Below are positions 10,536-21,726 of a stretch of 64,000 nucleotides of DNA, piece by piece. Where the stretch lies: positions 36,123-100,122 of the forward strand of contig SWBL01000182.1 of assembly GCA_024195585.1 (NCBI GenBank). The letters run 5' to 3'. Position 1 is the stretch's first letter. Every line of letters starts with the position of its first letter. Both the position numbers and the translations under genes were made by a program. Under the pieces are notes generated by a model. It had not been told where the DNA came from. It ran no database searches and saw only the letters and a list, made by a program, of their open reading frames with translations. The stretch is from Aureobasidium sp. EXF-3400. Lineage: Eukaryota > Ascomycota > Dothideomycetes > Dothideales > Saccotheciaceae.

Positions 10536-12855
10536 TTAGAGCAACATCATGACAGCAGCCAAAACGATGGGTGCTGCCACGGTGAGCATGGAGGTCTTAG
10601 CGTTCTGGACGGATCCCGATGCCATGTTAGTGTTAGTAGGGGGTGACATGCTTGGCTCTGTGAAGCTTGTCAATGAAATATTCTCGATTGCATGGAAGAA
10701 TGGGCTTACTTGTGGCAGTACCGTTAGAGCTGGTACCAGTGCGCTGAGGGGGAGTGCTGGATTGAGGAGAGTTGACCGAGGGAGAAGAGTTGGATCCCGG
10801 AGAAGAGCTGCCTTGAGAAGATTGGTTGGATTGAGAAGGCGAGCTGGGATGTGTAGCAGGACCGCTCTGAGGAGGAGCACTACCTTGGGGTGGTATGTTG
10901 CTCGCAGAGGCAGAGTCGGGTCCAGCGGGAGCACTTGACTGAGGCGGCGTGTTGTTGCCAGAAGGAGCGCTAGGCTGAGCGGGTGGGCCGCTCTGAGGAG
11001 GCGCGCTGTTCTGAGCTGGAGGTGCACTGTTCTGAGCAGGTGGACCACTTTGAGGAGGCGCACTGTTCTGAGCTGGAGGCGCACTGTTCTGAGCTGGAGG
11101 CGAGCTGTTCTGAGCTGGAGGTGCGCTGTTCTGAGCAGGAGGTGCGCTGTTTTGAGGGGGTGAGCTCTGTTGAGGAGGCGAACTGTTTTGGGGAGGCACG
11201 CCCGCAGCTGTCGATGGTGCACCAGAAGGCGTCTGTGCTGGAGGAGAGCCGGCACCCGAGGAGTTAGGAGCAACTGGCGAGGACGCTGGCGTCGTGGGGC
11301 CACCAGTAGCGGGCGATGACGGGGCATTGGGAGGTGCTGACGATGACACGCCGTTCGAGGCCGGAGGAGCGGCCGGAGACGATGCAGTAGATGCCGGTGG
11401 CTGTGCTGCAGTCAAATCGCACGTCGGGCACACAGTGAGGGTCTGGTAGACAGGAACCGTGACAGTTGACTGTGTGTCGACTGGAGCAGAGGGCGAGACC
11501 ACGACTGCCGTGCTGACAGATGGAACATCCATGTTGCGAGAAGGTGTCCCGGCCGATTGGACACTGCCCACACTTGTCCCGCGGGACGCAGTCACTACAA
11601 CAGAGCTTTCCTTGACCACCTTTGATGTGGATGTCACTGTCAGAGTGCTTGTCTGCTGGCCCTTCGAAACCTCAATAGTTGAGGTGAGAACAACATTGGA
11701 AGTACTGGGCTGCACGGAAGGAACACTGCCTGATCCAGATGGAACGAGGCTGGGTGGTATGCCATTTTGAGAAGTCAAGACGGGGCCAACAAGTGAACTC
11801 ATTTGAACGACACTAGTGTTTGGTGTGGCCGGAACACTAGACAATGGGCCAGAGCTAGTGGAAGTGACGGGGACCAAAGTGACTGTACTACCACCCACGC
11901 AGGAAGCACAGCTGGCCGTCACCACTTGCACTCGTGTAGCTACCACAGTGGTGAATGTATATGTCTGTGAGGTCATGTCGCTCTGCTGGCAGGTGCCGTA
12001 AGGCTTAGTAGAGATCGGGCATCCCACTGTGATCACGGAACTGACAATGGAAGTCAAAGTTGTCCAGGGGCTGGGTGATGGAATGGAGACGCTCGCATAA
12101 ATAGTTGTAGATGGTTGGAAGGGCGATGCAGTCGAACCACTAGGGTAAATAGTCGTCTTTGCTGAGAATGCCGATGAGCAAGGGCTCGAGCTGGATTGCG
12201 ACGATGACGTCGACGGGCATGGACTTGACGAAGACGAAGTCGAACATGGAGTACTCGACGAAGACGAAGAAGTCGAACATGGAGTACTAGACGAAGAGGA
12301 GGAGGTCGAGCATGGAGTGCTCGACGAGGAAGATGAAGTTGTGCACGGAGTGCTAGACGAAGAGGTCGAGCAGCTAGTGCTTGAAGAGGAGGAAGTTGAG
12401 CACGGAGTGCTGGATGAAGAGGTCGAGCAACTAATGCTTGACGAAGATGTCGAGCATGGAGTTGTCGACGAAGAAGATGTCGAGCACGAAGTCGTCGATG
12501 AGGAAGTCGAACACGGAGTGGTTGATGACGTCGAGTTCAAAGAAAGGACAGTGCAAGAGGTAGAGAATCGAGGCGTTGAAGAGGTCGAGCAGCTAGCCGA
12601 GCTCGATGTGGTACGTGTGTTGATGTAGTCCGTTTTGGTTGTGCAGTTAGACGATTTGGTGTTGATATAGTAAGTCTGCGTGGTGCAGGAACCACCACTA
12701 TAGTTGTATGCAGACTTGCCATTGCATGTCACATTGGTGGCAACAGTTGAGGGCGGCGTAGAAGTCGCTGCCGAAGTCTGGCGAAGCTTCAGTCCGCGAC
12801 CTTCAGCATGGTAGGACAGCGTTAGTGCTATGATTAACGAAAGGAAAGCCCTCAT
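10536..12855 (-). CDS. Repeat-rich, Ser/Thr/Pro-rich GPI-anchored cell-wall mannoprotein
   Basis: No enzyme domain is recognised. Exon 1 (12855-10710) and exon 2 (10657-10536), joined across a 52-nt intron (GTAAGC...CACAG), give 755 residues. The protein starts with a signal peptide (MRAFLSLIIALTLSYHAEG). About residues 85-225 are a tandem (S/T)CSTSSSS array with a Cys every 7-12 residues. A middle region holds scattered Cys (VTASCASC, VCPTC), and residues 500-710 are Pro-rich with PPAQNSA and PPQSGPP units. Exon 2 encodes a hydrophobic tail (SMLTVAAPIVLAAVMMLL), which is a GPI signal. Heavy O-mannosylation and wall linkage are inferred. If the intron is retained, the reading frame stops at 10633 and the anchor is lost. 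It could be an adhesin or a wall sensor-like stalk; nothing distinguishes these. Confidence 0.82.
10975..11180 (-). repeat. Tandem PPAQNSA/PPQSGPP coding repeats
   Basis: Roughly 21-nt units (tgagctggaggtgcactgttc and variants) recur here. On the minus strand they encode PPAQNSAPPAQNSSPPAQNS, interspersed with PPQSGPPAQNS. Units differ mostly at third positions, which suggests ongoing expansion and contraction. This is a probable source of length variation between strains. Confidence 0.8.
12174..12600 (-). repeat. Tandem Cys-Ser-Thr coding repeats
   Basis: This is a degenerate array of 21-36 nt units (gaagtcgaacatggagtactcgacg and variants). On the minus strand it encodes repeated PCSTSSSS / SCSTSSSST blocks in the wall protein. 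The regularly spaced cysteines within a serine tract are its most striking feature. Confidence 0.8.
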
Positions 12856-14150
12856 GGTGGCTGATGGCTAATGAAATTCGGGGGCCCTGCAAAACGATTG
12901 ATGAAGGTGAGGAGAGAAGAGGAGTACGGACTGGAAACGCCATTAAGTACCTTGCAGAAGTTCATTGCGGTGAGTGGTCTTACGATACTCAACTGCTGTG
13001 CCCGGCGAGGGTTTAGCTAAGCTGAAGTGGAAACCAGGGGATTGAGCCAATCGTGATTTCCAAAGTTCGATGAAACTCATTGCTTGTAAACACTAGAACT
13101 GAATGTCTCCACACAGATCCACATACTTTCCATAGATACTTCGGTTGGGCACACATCCAGTTTGAAGCTGCGATAGTTGGTGACTATTGGCCACGGTTGA
13201 GGAGTCCATCCCACCTCTTATCGCCAGCAGCACAACATAATAACTGATTTGGATATCATTCCTGGTTCCTGAAAGCTGACTGACTCAAGAGCTCAAGTAC
13301 TTGATAGGTCGTGTATATGTGAGCGAAGATATGTGATAGAGTTTTTGTGGAGTGGAGTGTAGAGCGAATTGTGAAGCTTCCTTTGCGACTAGTGTTCATG
13401 AGCTGCGCAAGACCAAGACGGCTCCATAAAGTCAATTGAACATGGCATGAGTCGAGTGTAGCTGAGAATGTGTACGCTGGTCAGTATACTACAGTCCAAG
13501 AAATTAACGCAAAACACTGCTTCAATAGCCGCTCAACAGAACTGTATGCTCGTGAACAAGGAAGCCAATTGACAAAGCTTGTAGTCGTAACGCGCTGTCG
13601 ATCTATCCTTGATGAGAGACGATAGCAAGAGGGGCATGCTGCACGCCTTGGAGAGTGAAATATGGTCAGAAGTATGGCTCTTGGGAAACCACAACTACCC
13701 GTAGGGATTGAACCTCTGGGTGATGTTCTGATGATTTGTTGGTGGTCCATTATCTCTGGTCATGATTTTGACATTGATGGCTCTTTGCATTGCTGGGTGA
13801 ATGATACTTCATGCTGCATTGGAGCAAGAGAGGAACCATGGATGGTACGATGTCGAAGTGAGCGTCGCGTGCTAGATCCCGTCGGTAGCCATAGGATTCC
13901 AATCAGATATCGACGAATCTGAACAGCGATGACAACTGATGGTAAGCAGAAAAGATGAAGGCAACGAAGGCAACTGCGCATGCCAAGAATTCACTTGGCC
14001 AAAGCGCATCATCCTTCTGCAAAGTTTGTCTCTCCGGGCGCATCGCGGGGCCAACGCGACGACGACGGACGAGGTCAAGCAACACGGTGGAGACTATCGC
14101 GACCATAACGTTTCAGAAATCTACGCAAACGCAGTGACTACCAAGGCATC
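12856..14150. other. Divergent intergenic region (wall protein / esa1), 1.3 kb
   Basis: This is one of the two largest gene-free stretches in the window. Open frames in it are short, lack introns that would extend them and resemble nothing recognised. It probably holds two promoters. A small unrecognised gene or non-coding transcript cannot be excluded. Confidence 0.45.
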
Positions 14151-15955
<1,805 letters not shown>

Positions 15956-16165
15956 CACGCAGCACGGTGTATTGTTGGAAGGAAGAGATGAATTACGAAA
16001 GGATGAATGCAGGGATTATGTTTTGATCGTTTTCTTTTTCATCATGCTTAGATACCCCCAATGCAATCGAAAGACGACAGTCAACACACGGACCGTTTTC
16101 TCTACGAGGAGCTGCCAGAAAGCATAAGTGTACAATCTATCAGCCACAGAGGCACCCGTCGTCAT

Positions 16166-17328
16166 CTAGAGGAAGTAGTCGGGAGTGCGACGAGACACCA
16201 TGGGCTCGCCGGCGCGTGGGCAAGGATCGAATTGAAGGCTAAATAACTGGTCAGCAAGGTCTGATTTGGATGTATGGATGGGAAAGACGCACAAGGTGTA
16301 TTTCAGATGTTCATCAATCTCCATGATTGCGGCTTGGTTGCCGCAGCGGTAACAGTAATTGGGAGCCGAGAATATCGTGACGACGTTTCTGTCTTGACTC
16401 CAGTTGTAACCTTCCATGACCAGCTGATGGGCGCGGGCAACCAGTGTCAAACCGTTGTTGTGGTTGAAAGCCTCACTGATGTCCTGGCCGAAAGTGTAAC
16501 CGGCACCTCTGGGGCTTATTCCCCAACCACATCTGTCGTCGGGATCACTCCAAAGCAGATCGCACATGGGACCCTCGTGGGGCACCTCTTGGATTCTGTC
16601 GAGCGCACGAATGTTGTCCAGTGTATCGATGCTCGGTGATAGACCACCGTGAAGACAGAAGATTTGGTTGTCGATCAAGGCGGTAAGGGGTAGGTAGTCG
16701 AAGAGATCGGTGAAGTACTTCCAGACGTTTGCGTTACCATACTTGCGCAGACACTCGTCATAGAAGCCGTAGACTTGGGTGATCTGACGGGACTCGTGGT
16801 TACCACGGAGGATGGTGATGCGTTGTGGGTAGCGAATCTTCAGGGCGACGAGCAATGTCACGGTTTCTACGGAGAAATAACCGCGGTCGACGTAATCGCC
16901 TGATGGAGCACGTGTCAGTAAAAAGCGGCCATGGGCAGAGAGCAAGGAGTCGAGGCGCACCCATGAAGAGGTAGTTGGTGTCGGGGTTGGGGCCTCCGAT
17001 CTTGAAGAGCTCCATCAGATCGTGGAACTGGCCGTGAATATCTCCGCAGACAGTGACGGGACATTTCTGTGCAGCAGCAGTGTCAGCTCGAGTGCATGGC
17101 TGAGCAGCGACACAGGTAAGATGGACATACGACAGGCTGGACGTTGGACTCGTCCTGGAGGACCTCTCTTGCCTTTTCGCACAGTCTCTGGACATCGGCT
17201 TCGGACAGCTGCTTGCAGGCCATCAAGCTCTCGATCCAGCCGTCGAGGGTGGGGATTGCTGGGGGGTCAGAGGGCGCCGTCATGGGGAGTTCTGGCTTTG
17301 CGCCAACATCTTCCATGTTGGTGTCCAT
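16166..17328 (-). CDS. Serine/threonine protein phosphatase 2A catalytic subunit
   Basis: This is the catalytic C subunit of PP2A. Exons 17328-17131, 17066-16961, 16899-16293 and 16238-16166 give 327 residues, the usual filamentous-fungal length. Metal ligands and the catalytic residue are in place: Asp75 and His77 (GDIHGQ), Asp103 (GDYVDRG), Asn135 and His136 (LRGNHE). [12 protein letters not shown] and [11 protein letters not shown] follow. The last exon restores [13 protein letters not shown] and the terminal TPDYFL, whose leucine is carboxymethylated in this family. The extended N terminus, [15 protein letters not shown], is fungal-typical. Within a long open frame, 54 nt must be spliced near 16265 to obtain the conserved C terminus. 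Confidence 0.95.
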
Positions 17329-17769
17329 TGTGTATGAGACCGAGTGGTTGCGACGAGGTGGTGAGAGCTGTCGTCAATGCAAGGCCGGGAGCGAGTGCGG
17401 GCCCGATGAGCGCAGATGCGAGGATGGGCGTCGACGTGTGCGGGACGTGTGTTCGGGGGCGACGGAGAGCTGGCCAAGACCTAGGGCGGGGTGGTAGCAG
17501 GGGTGGTGGTGGGTCAATCGATGTGCAGACACACAACAGGACAGGAGATGCGATAGATGCTATGTCGATGATGAGTTGCACCCCAGTGTTGTCGAATTGC
17601 AATTGCTCCCCTCGCTCCTAACTCTACGCACGGACCCGCTTTCAAGCCACTGCAATAATGCCTTGGCGTTTCCAACTCCACACCTCAAACATCACCAAAT
17701 GTTATTTATTCTCCTACGATTGGTGCACGCATCTCTAAAGACACAGCTTCGATAATGTTTACTAGATAA
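17329..17769. other. Intergenic region upstream of the PP2A gene
   Basis: These 441 bp lie between the PP2A start codon and the MFS transporter stop codon. The PP2A-proximal half is GC-rich. Nothing else can be supported. Confidence 0.5.
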
Positions 17770-19239
17770 CTAAGACTGACCTCCTCGAAGCATCTTTGGT
17801 TTACCTCCAATGTAGAAGAAAGACAATGCTGCTGTGAGGCCGCAGATGACTGCAAGCACGATATTCATGTTGCCAAAACCAATCACCTGCTTGAGTTCGC
17901 CAGCAATCTCCGGCCCAATCGCCAAACCTGCACAGAACGCAACTGATGACATAGCATACAGACTCGCAAATGGCCCATTTTCTCCGAAAAAGTCGGGATT
18001 TACATCGTAGTACTTCTGTACGATGTTGCCTGCCTCGACGATCGATGGAGCCCCGATGGCTGCAAGACCAACTCCGCAAAGTGCCAGGAGCGCTGCAAAG
18101 AGTATGATCTGATCCTTACCTCCGGCATGCGGAAGACGGAGCAAGACAAGGCAAGGAACCAGGAAGGTATAACCGCCTACTGCGGCCACCTTGGTGCCAT
18201 ACTTGTCGACAACCCAGCCGAAAACAGGACCAAGGAGGAAGTCGAAGACGCCCAGAGGAAGGAACAATGTGCCCGCTTTCAACGAGTCAAAGTCGAAATA
18301 TTCCTGACCGATGGTGGGGATGGTGGCATCGAAAGCGCCGAGCAACAGTGCCTGGACAAAAGCTACCACCAGCGCTGCGATCAGGCGGGGGTTCTTGAGA
18401 CATGGCAGAATCGGGACCTTGCGAACGATGGCCGGCTGATCTTTCGAGATTACATAGTAGTCGTCCTCTGCTTTGCTTCCAAGCAAAGGCTGTTCTTCGT
18501 CGTTGGCTGCTTCTTCGTCATTGGGATGGGATGCATCGCTCTCGTTGCTGTCTTCCTGAGAGATGATGTTGTACCGGCGAGCAACCTTCTTTTCGATTAC
18601 CAACAATCGCATGATGAAATCGATGGTTAAGACAGCAAAGCCGATGCCAAACACGCCAGCATAGCCAGCTTTCTTGTAGAGAACACCGCCTAGCAAAGGC
18701 GCGACGAGGTTTCCGACCGAGATGAAGCTAAAGATACTCCCGATGGTCTTTCCAAGATTGTCCTTGCCCACAGTCTCGACGCACAGTGCCAGACCAATGG
18801 TCCAAACAAATGCGGCAGAGCAGCCTTGGAGGAGTCTAGCGACAACTAGCGTAGGAATGTTGTTTCCCATGAACAGCAGCACTGTAGCGAGTAACAAGGC
18901 TGTGAGTCCGAGGAGAAAGGGTCCTTGTCTTGTAGTTGTCTTGTCCGCAAGAATTCCAGCAATAGGTGAGAAGATGACGGAGGCTCCAGCATAGGCGGCC
19001 AGCAGTCCATCCACATGTGATTGAATTTGATCTTGTGGCAGACCAACTCGGTCCTGCAACATATATGGAAGTATAGGTACTACCAGCCCGTACAAGAATA
19101 GATCAGTGAATAGACCGACAGCGACTGTCGAGACGATGAAGAAAGTGTTGCTTCTCCATCTGATACCAGCCGGAGTGACACTATAATCATGACTGATCTG
19201 GAGTGTGGTTTTTATCTTTTGCCAGGAAAAGGGAGCCAT
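17770..19239 (-). CDS. MFS transporter, DHA1/vesicular-amine-transporter-like
   Basis: This is a major-facilitator membrane transporter, probably a proton antiporter; the substrate is unknown. From the ATG at 19239 (MAPFSWQKIKTTLQ) there are 489 residues in one exon. About 12 hydrophobic segments are visible. They start with FFIVSTVAVGLFTDLFLYGLV, and the loop 2-3 region has GILADKTTTRQGPFLLG, the motif-A-like DHA1 signature. LLQGCSAAFVWTIGLALCVETV is motif-C-like. A long charged central loop (SNESDASHPNDEEAANDEEQ) separates the two halves. The frame remains open to an ATG at 19353, adding 38 residues of no clear similarity. The gene is divergent from the U1A-like gene, with 244 bp between starts. 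Drug or polyamine efflux is possible but not shown. Confidence 0.82.
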   Translation of the reverse strand: MAPFSWQKIKTTLQISHDYSVTPAGIRWRSNTFFIVSTVAVGLFTDLFLYGLVVPILPYMLQDRVGLPQDQIQSHVDGLLAAYAGASVIFSPIAGILADKTTTRQGPFLLGLTALLLATVLLFMGNNIPTLVVARLLQGCSAAFVWTIGLALCVETVGKDNLGKTIGSIFSFISVGNLVAPLLGGVLYKKAGYAGVFGIGFAVLTIDFIMRLLVIEKKVARRYNIISQEDSNESDASHPNDEEAANDEEQPLLGSKAEDDYYVISKDQPAIVRKVPILPCLKNPRLIAALVVAFVQALLLGAFDATIPTIGQEYFDFDSLKAGTLFLPLGVFDFLLGPVFGWVVDKYGTKVAAVGGYTFLVPCLVLLRLPHAGGKDQIILFAALLALCGVGLAAIGAPSIVEAGNIVQKYYDVNPDFFGENGPFASLYAMSSVAFCAGLAIGPEIAGELKQVIGFGNMNIVLAVICGLTAALSFFYIGGKPKMLRGGQS

Positions 19240-19483
19240 TACAGCATGTGATGATTGTGCTATGAAGTCTTGCAAGGTGCAAAGTGATCCAGGAAGAAAT
19301 ATGTCTAGCGCTGCGGCACTGCCTTTGGAAATGATGATGAATTGGTTACCCAATCTGGTTAGCGTCGGATATAGCGGCTTCTACTCGCTAGTCCTGCGCA
19401 TCCGCGCATTGCTCGTTCGAGACCTTCCATTGCGACTCCAATCCATTGAACAACATTTCTTGCTATCGCGCAAATAACAAAAG

Positions 19484-20417
19484 ATGGCGACCGTAGATGA
19501 GGGAACCATGCCAAGCGCAACGTTCGTACATTGCACTCCGTACGAACAAGCGTAAGAGCGTCTACTAACCAGTGAACAGTATCTATGTATGTGATGGACC
19601 TGGGAGCTACCAAGGTCGTAGACCACCGAGACTGACTGTGACGACTTCAAGGCCAGGAACTTGTCTGAACGCATCAAGATCCCACAGCTTATTGAAGCAC
19701 TGCGCGAGATCTTCGAAGAATATGGAACTATTGTCGACATTGTCGCCAAGTCAAGCTTGAAGCGCAAGGGACAGGCTTTCATCGTCTTCGACAGCGTCCA
19801 GTCGGCCGAGAATGCTATTGACGAAGTCAACGGATTCGAGTTGTTCGGCCAGTCTATGTCTCTGGATTTCGCCCGCACCAGGAGCGACGCGACAGTACAG
19901 AGAGAAGGAACTTCGGAAGAATTCGAACAGCACAAGCGTCACCGCAAGGCTGAGAAAGGTGAGTCTGTGGATCGTATAGGGCGCTGGTACTGAATACTGA
20001 CAAGCCCGAACAGAGCGCAAGCAAGCCCTCGAAGCAGCCGAAGCAGCCAAGAACCTCAAACGACCAGCACCAGGTGCCCCCGAGCCAGAGGCCGCTGCTC
20101 AACGCGCACCCAAGACAGCACGTGGAGCCGGACTCAAGGGAACATCAGGCGCAGGCGCTGGTGTTGTACCGGACGAATACCTACCACCCAACAAGATTCT
20201 GTTCATCAGACAGGTGCCCGAGGACTATGGAGTCGATGCCCTCACAGCCATCTTCTCGCGCTTTGCTGGCTTCAAGGAGGTCCGTACTGTGCCTGGACGC
20301 AAGGGCATTGCTTTCGTCGAGTACGAAGCCGAGGACGGAGCTATCAGCGCCAAAGAGGCCACAGCAGGCATGTCGCTGGGTGATAACACCATCAGAGTCA
20401 CGTTCCAGCGTCAATAG
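19484..20417 (+). CDS. U1A/U2B''-type spliceosomal snRNP RRM protein
   Basis: This two-RRM protein is of the U1A/U2B'' family, which binds stem-loops of U1 or U2 snRNA in the spliceosome. Four exons are inferred: 19484-19521, a 7-nt exon 19580-19586 (TATCTAT), 19652-19958 and 20014-20417, giving 251 residues. RRM1 carries RNP2 as TIYARNL (residues 13-19), then ERIKIPQLIEALREIFEEYG and RNP1 as KGQAFIVF. A charged linker (HKRHRKAEKERKQALEAAEAAK) joins RRM2 (ILFIRQVPEDYGVDALTAIF, then KGIAFVEYE). RNP2 forms only if the micro-exon is used: the first intron has a perfect TACTAACC branch site, and the second begins GTATGT and ends TTCAAG. The stop lies only 86 bp from the convergent V-ATPase gene. 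U1A and U2B'' cannot be told apart. Confidence 0.86.
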
Positions 20418-20503
20418 AGGCATGCTCGTGTTGGCCATATGTACATTGGCTTGGTAATTACGGGAACGGCAAAGGATATCTCAAAGTAGCAACACCGAAT
20501 CAA

Positions 20504-21389
20504 TCAGAAAATGACATCTTCATCATCCTCTCCTCCTCCTAGGATGTCCTGGGGCCCATCGTCGGCCTGCGGATCGACGCCCTTTTCTTCAGCGACCTTC
20601 TTCTTCTTTTGACGTTCTGCCTCTTCTGCCTGAGCGTCTCTTTCCTTCTTGCCTGACACCTTCTTCAATCTGAAGAACTCTTCTCTGTCCAGCTCGTCCA
20701 ATTCTGAGTTGATGTATTTGATTGTGTTCTCTGTGCGGGGGATAATAACGTGCTCACTGCAGGAAAGGTTAGCCGACGTGGTTATGGTTTGGAAGCTGGT
20801 AGATGGTAGGCGTACATGGCGTTGACTCTGCGGTTCACGACCTTGATAACATCGTCCAGAATGACAAAGGCTGTCTGCAAACTGGCAAGCTCGACCAGAG
20901 TCTCGACTGCTCTGACATATGTCTCCCTACAACGCTGGACCTGCTGACCTCCTTTGCCCAGACCAGTCAGGCCAAAGTCGCTGCTGCCCTCGGTCTGGAA
21001 ACTCTCGAACTGAGGCAAGAAGACACCACTGACGTTCTCCTGGCGGGTGCGGACACGGAACTTTGCCGAGCGGACGGACTCCTGGATCTGGTAGCCAATT
21101 CCAGCGCCTCCAATGGCGTAGCTGACCTCGGCGAGGGAGAAGGCAGCAATCTGCATGACTCTGCCCATCTTGCGCTTTGCATCGTCGATACGGCGGGTGA
21201 TGTCTCGGAAACGTTTGGTCAGAGCCTCACTCTTGCGCTTGAGCAAATCGTGGCCAGTCTGAGCACCCTTCAGTTTATTCTTCATCAGACCCAGCGACTG
21301 CCGGGTAGGGAACACGGCCTCTCTCTAGATAGTCTTGGTTAGCTGGGAGCTGGGTACAAGACATAGAGACGTACTCCTGCAGCAGACAT
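20504..21389 (-). CDS. vma8: V-type proton ATPase subunit D (Vma8)
   Basis: This is the central-stalk rotor subunit of the V1 sector, which couples ATP hydrolysis to proton pumping into vacuoles. Exons 21389-21375 (only 15 nt, MSAAG), 21324-20816 and 20756-20504 give 258 residues. Splicing yields REAVFPTRQSLGLMKNKLKGA at the N terminus and RRVNAIEHVIIPRTENTIKY across the second junction, both hallmarks of subunit D. Long helices (HDLLKRKSEALTKRFRDI; QVQRCRETYVRAVETLVELA) form the rotor coiled coil. The C terminus is Lys/Glu-rich and acidic (GGGEDDEDVIF). Its start is 337 bp from the divergent syf1 start. Confidence 0.95.
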
Positions 21390-21726
21390 GTTGTCGACCG
21401 CTTAGAATATCAGTATAAGGAAGGGGTGTTGTTGATTTACTAGAAAGCAGCCACAGATAGCGGTATGCTGCTATGCCCGCTGGGGGCATGACGTTCGCCG
21501 TTGCTCGGGGAAAGCGCCAAGACGCGCCGCGAGTTTGGGCAGATGGTCACTTGAAAGTCCAAAAGTTGAAAGCGACGAATTGAAGGTAGCTCGCAGCAGT
21601 TGGCTGTCTGTCTCGACTCTCGCCATTCTCGACTGCGCTGTTGTCGCATCCTTCTCCTCGCCAATCCCCTCGCTACTACCGCCGTCGTCAGTAGGCCCGC
21701 TACGACGTGTGTGTATCTTCACCGAC
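21390..21726. other. Divergent promoter region (vma8 / syf1)
   Basis: These 337 bp lie between two divergent start codons. The reading frame of syf1 stays open through part of it, to an ATG at 21535, but without family similarity. No specific element is recognised. Confidence 0.5.
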
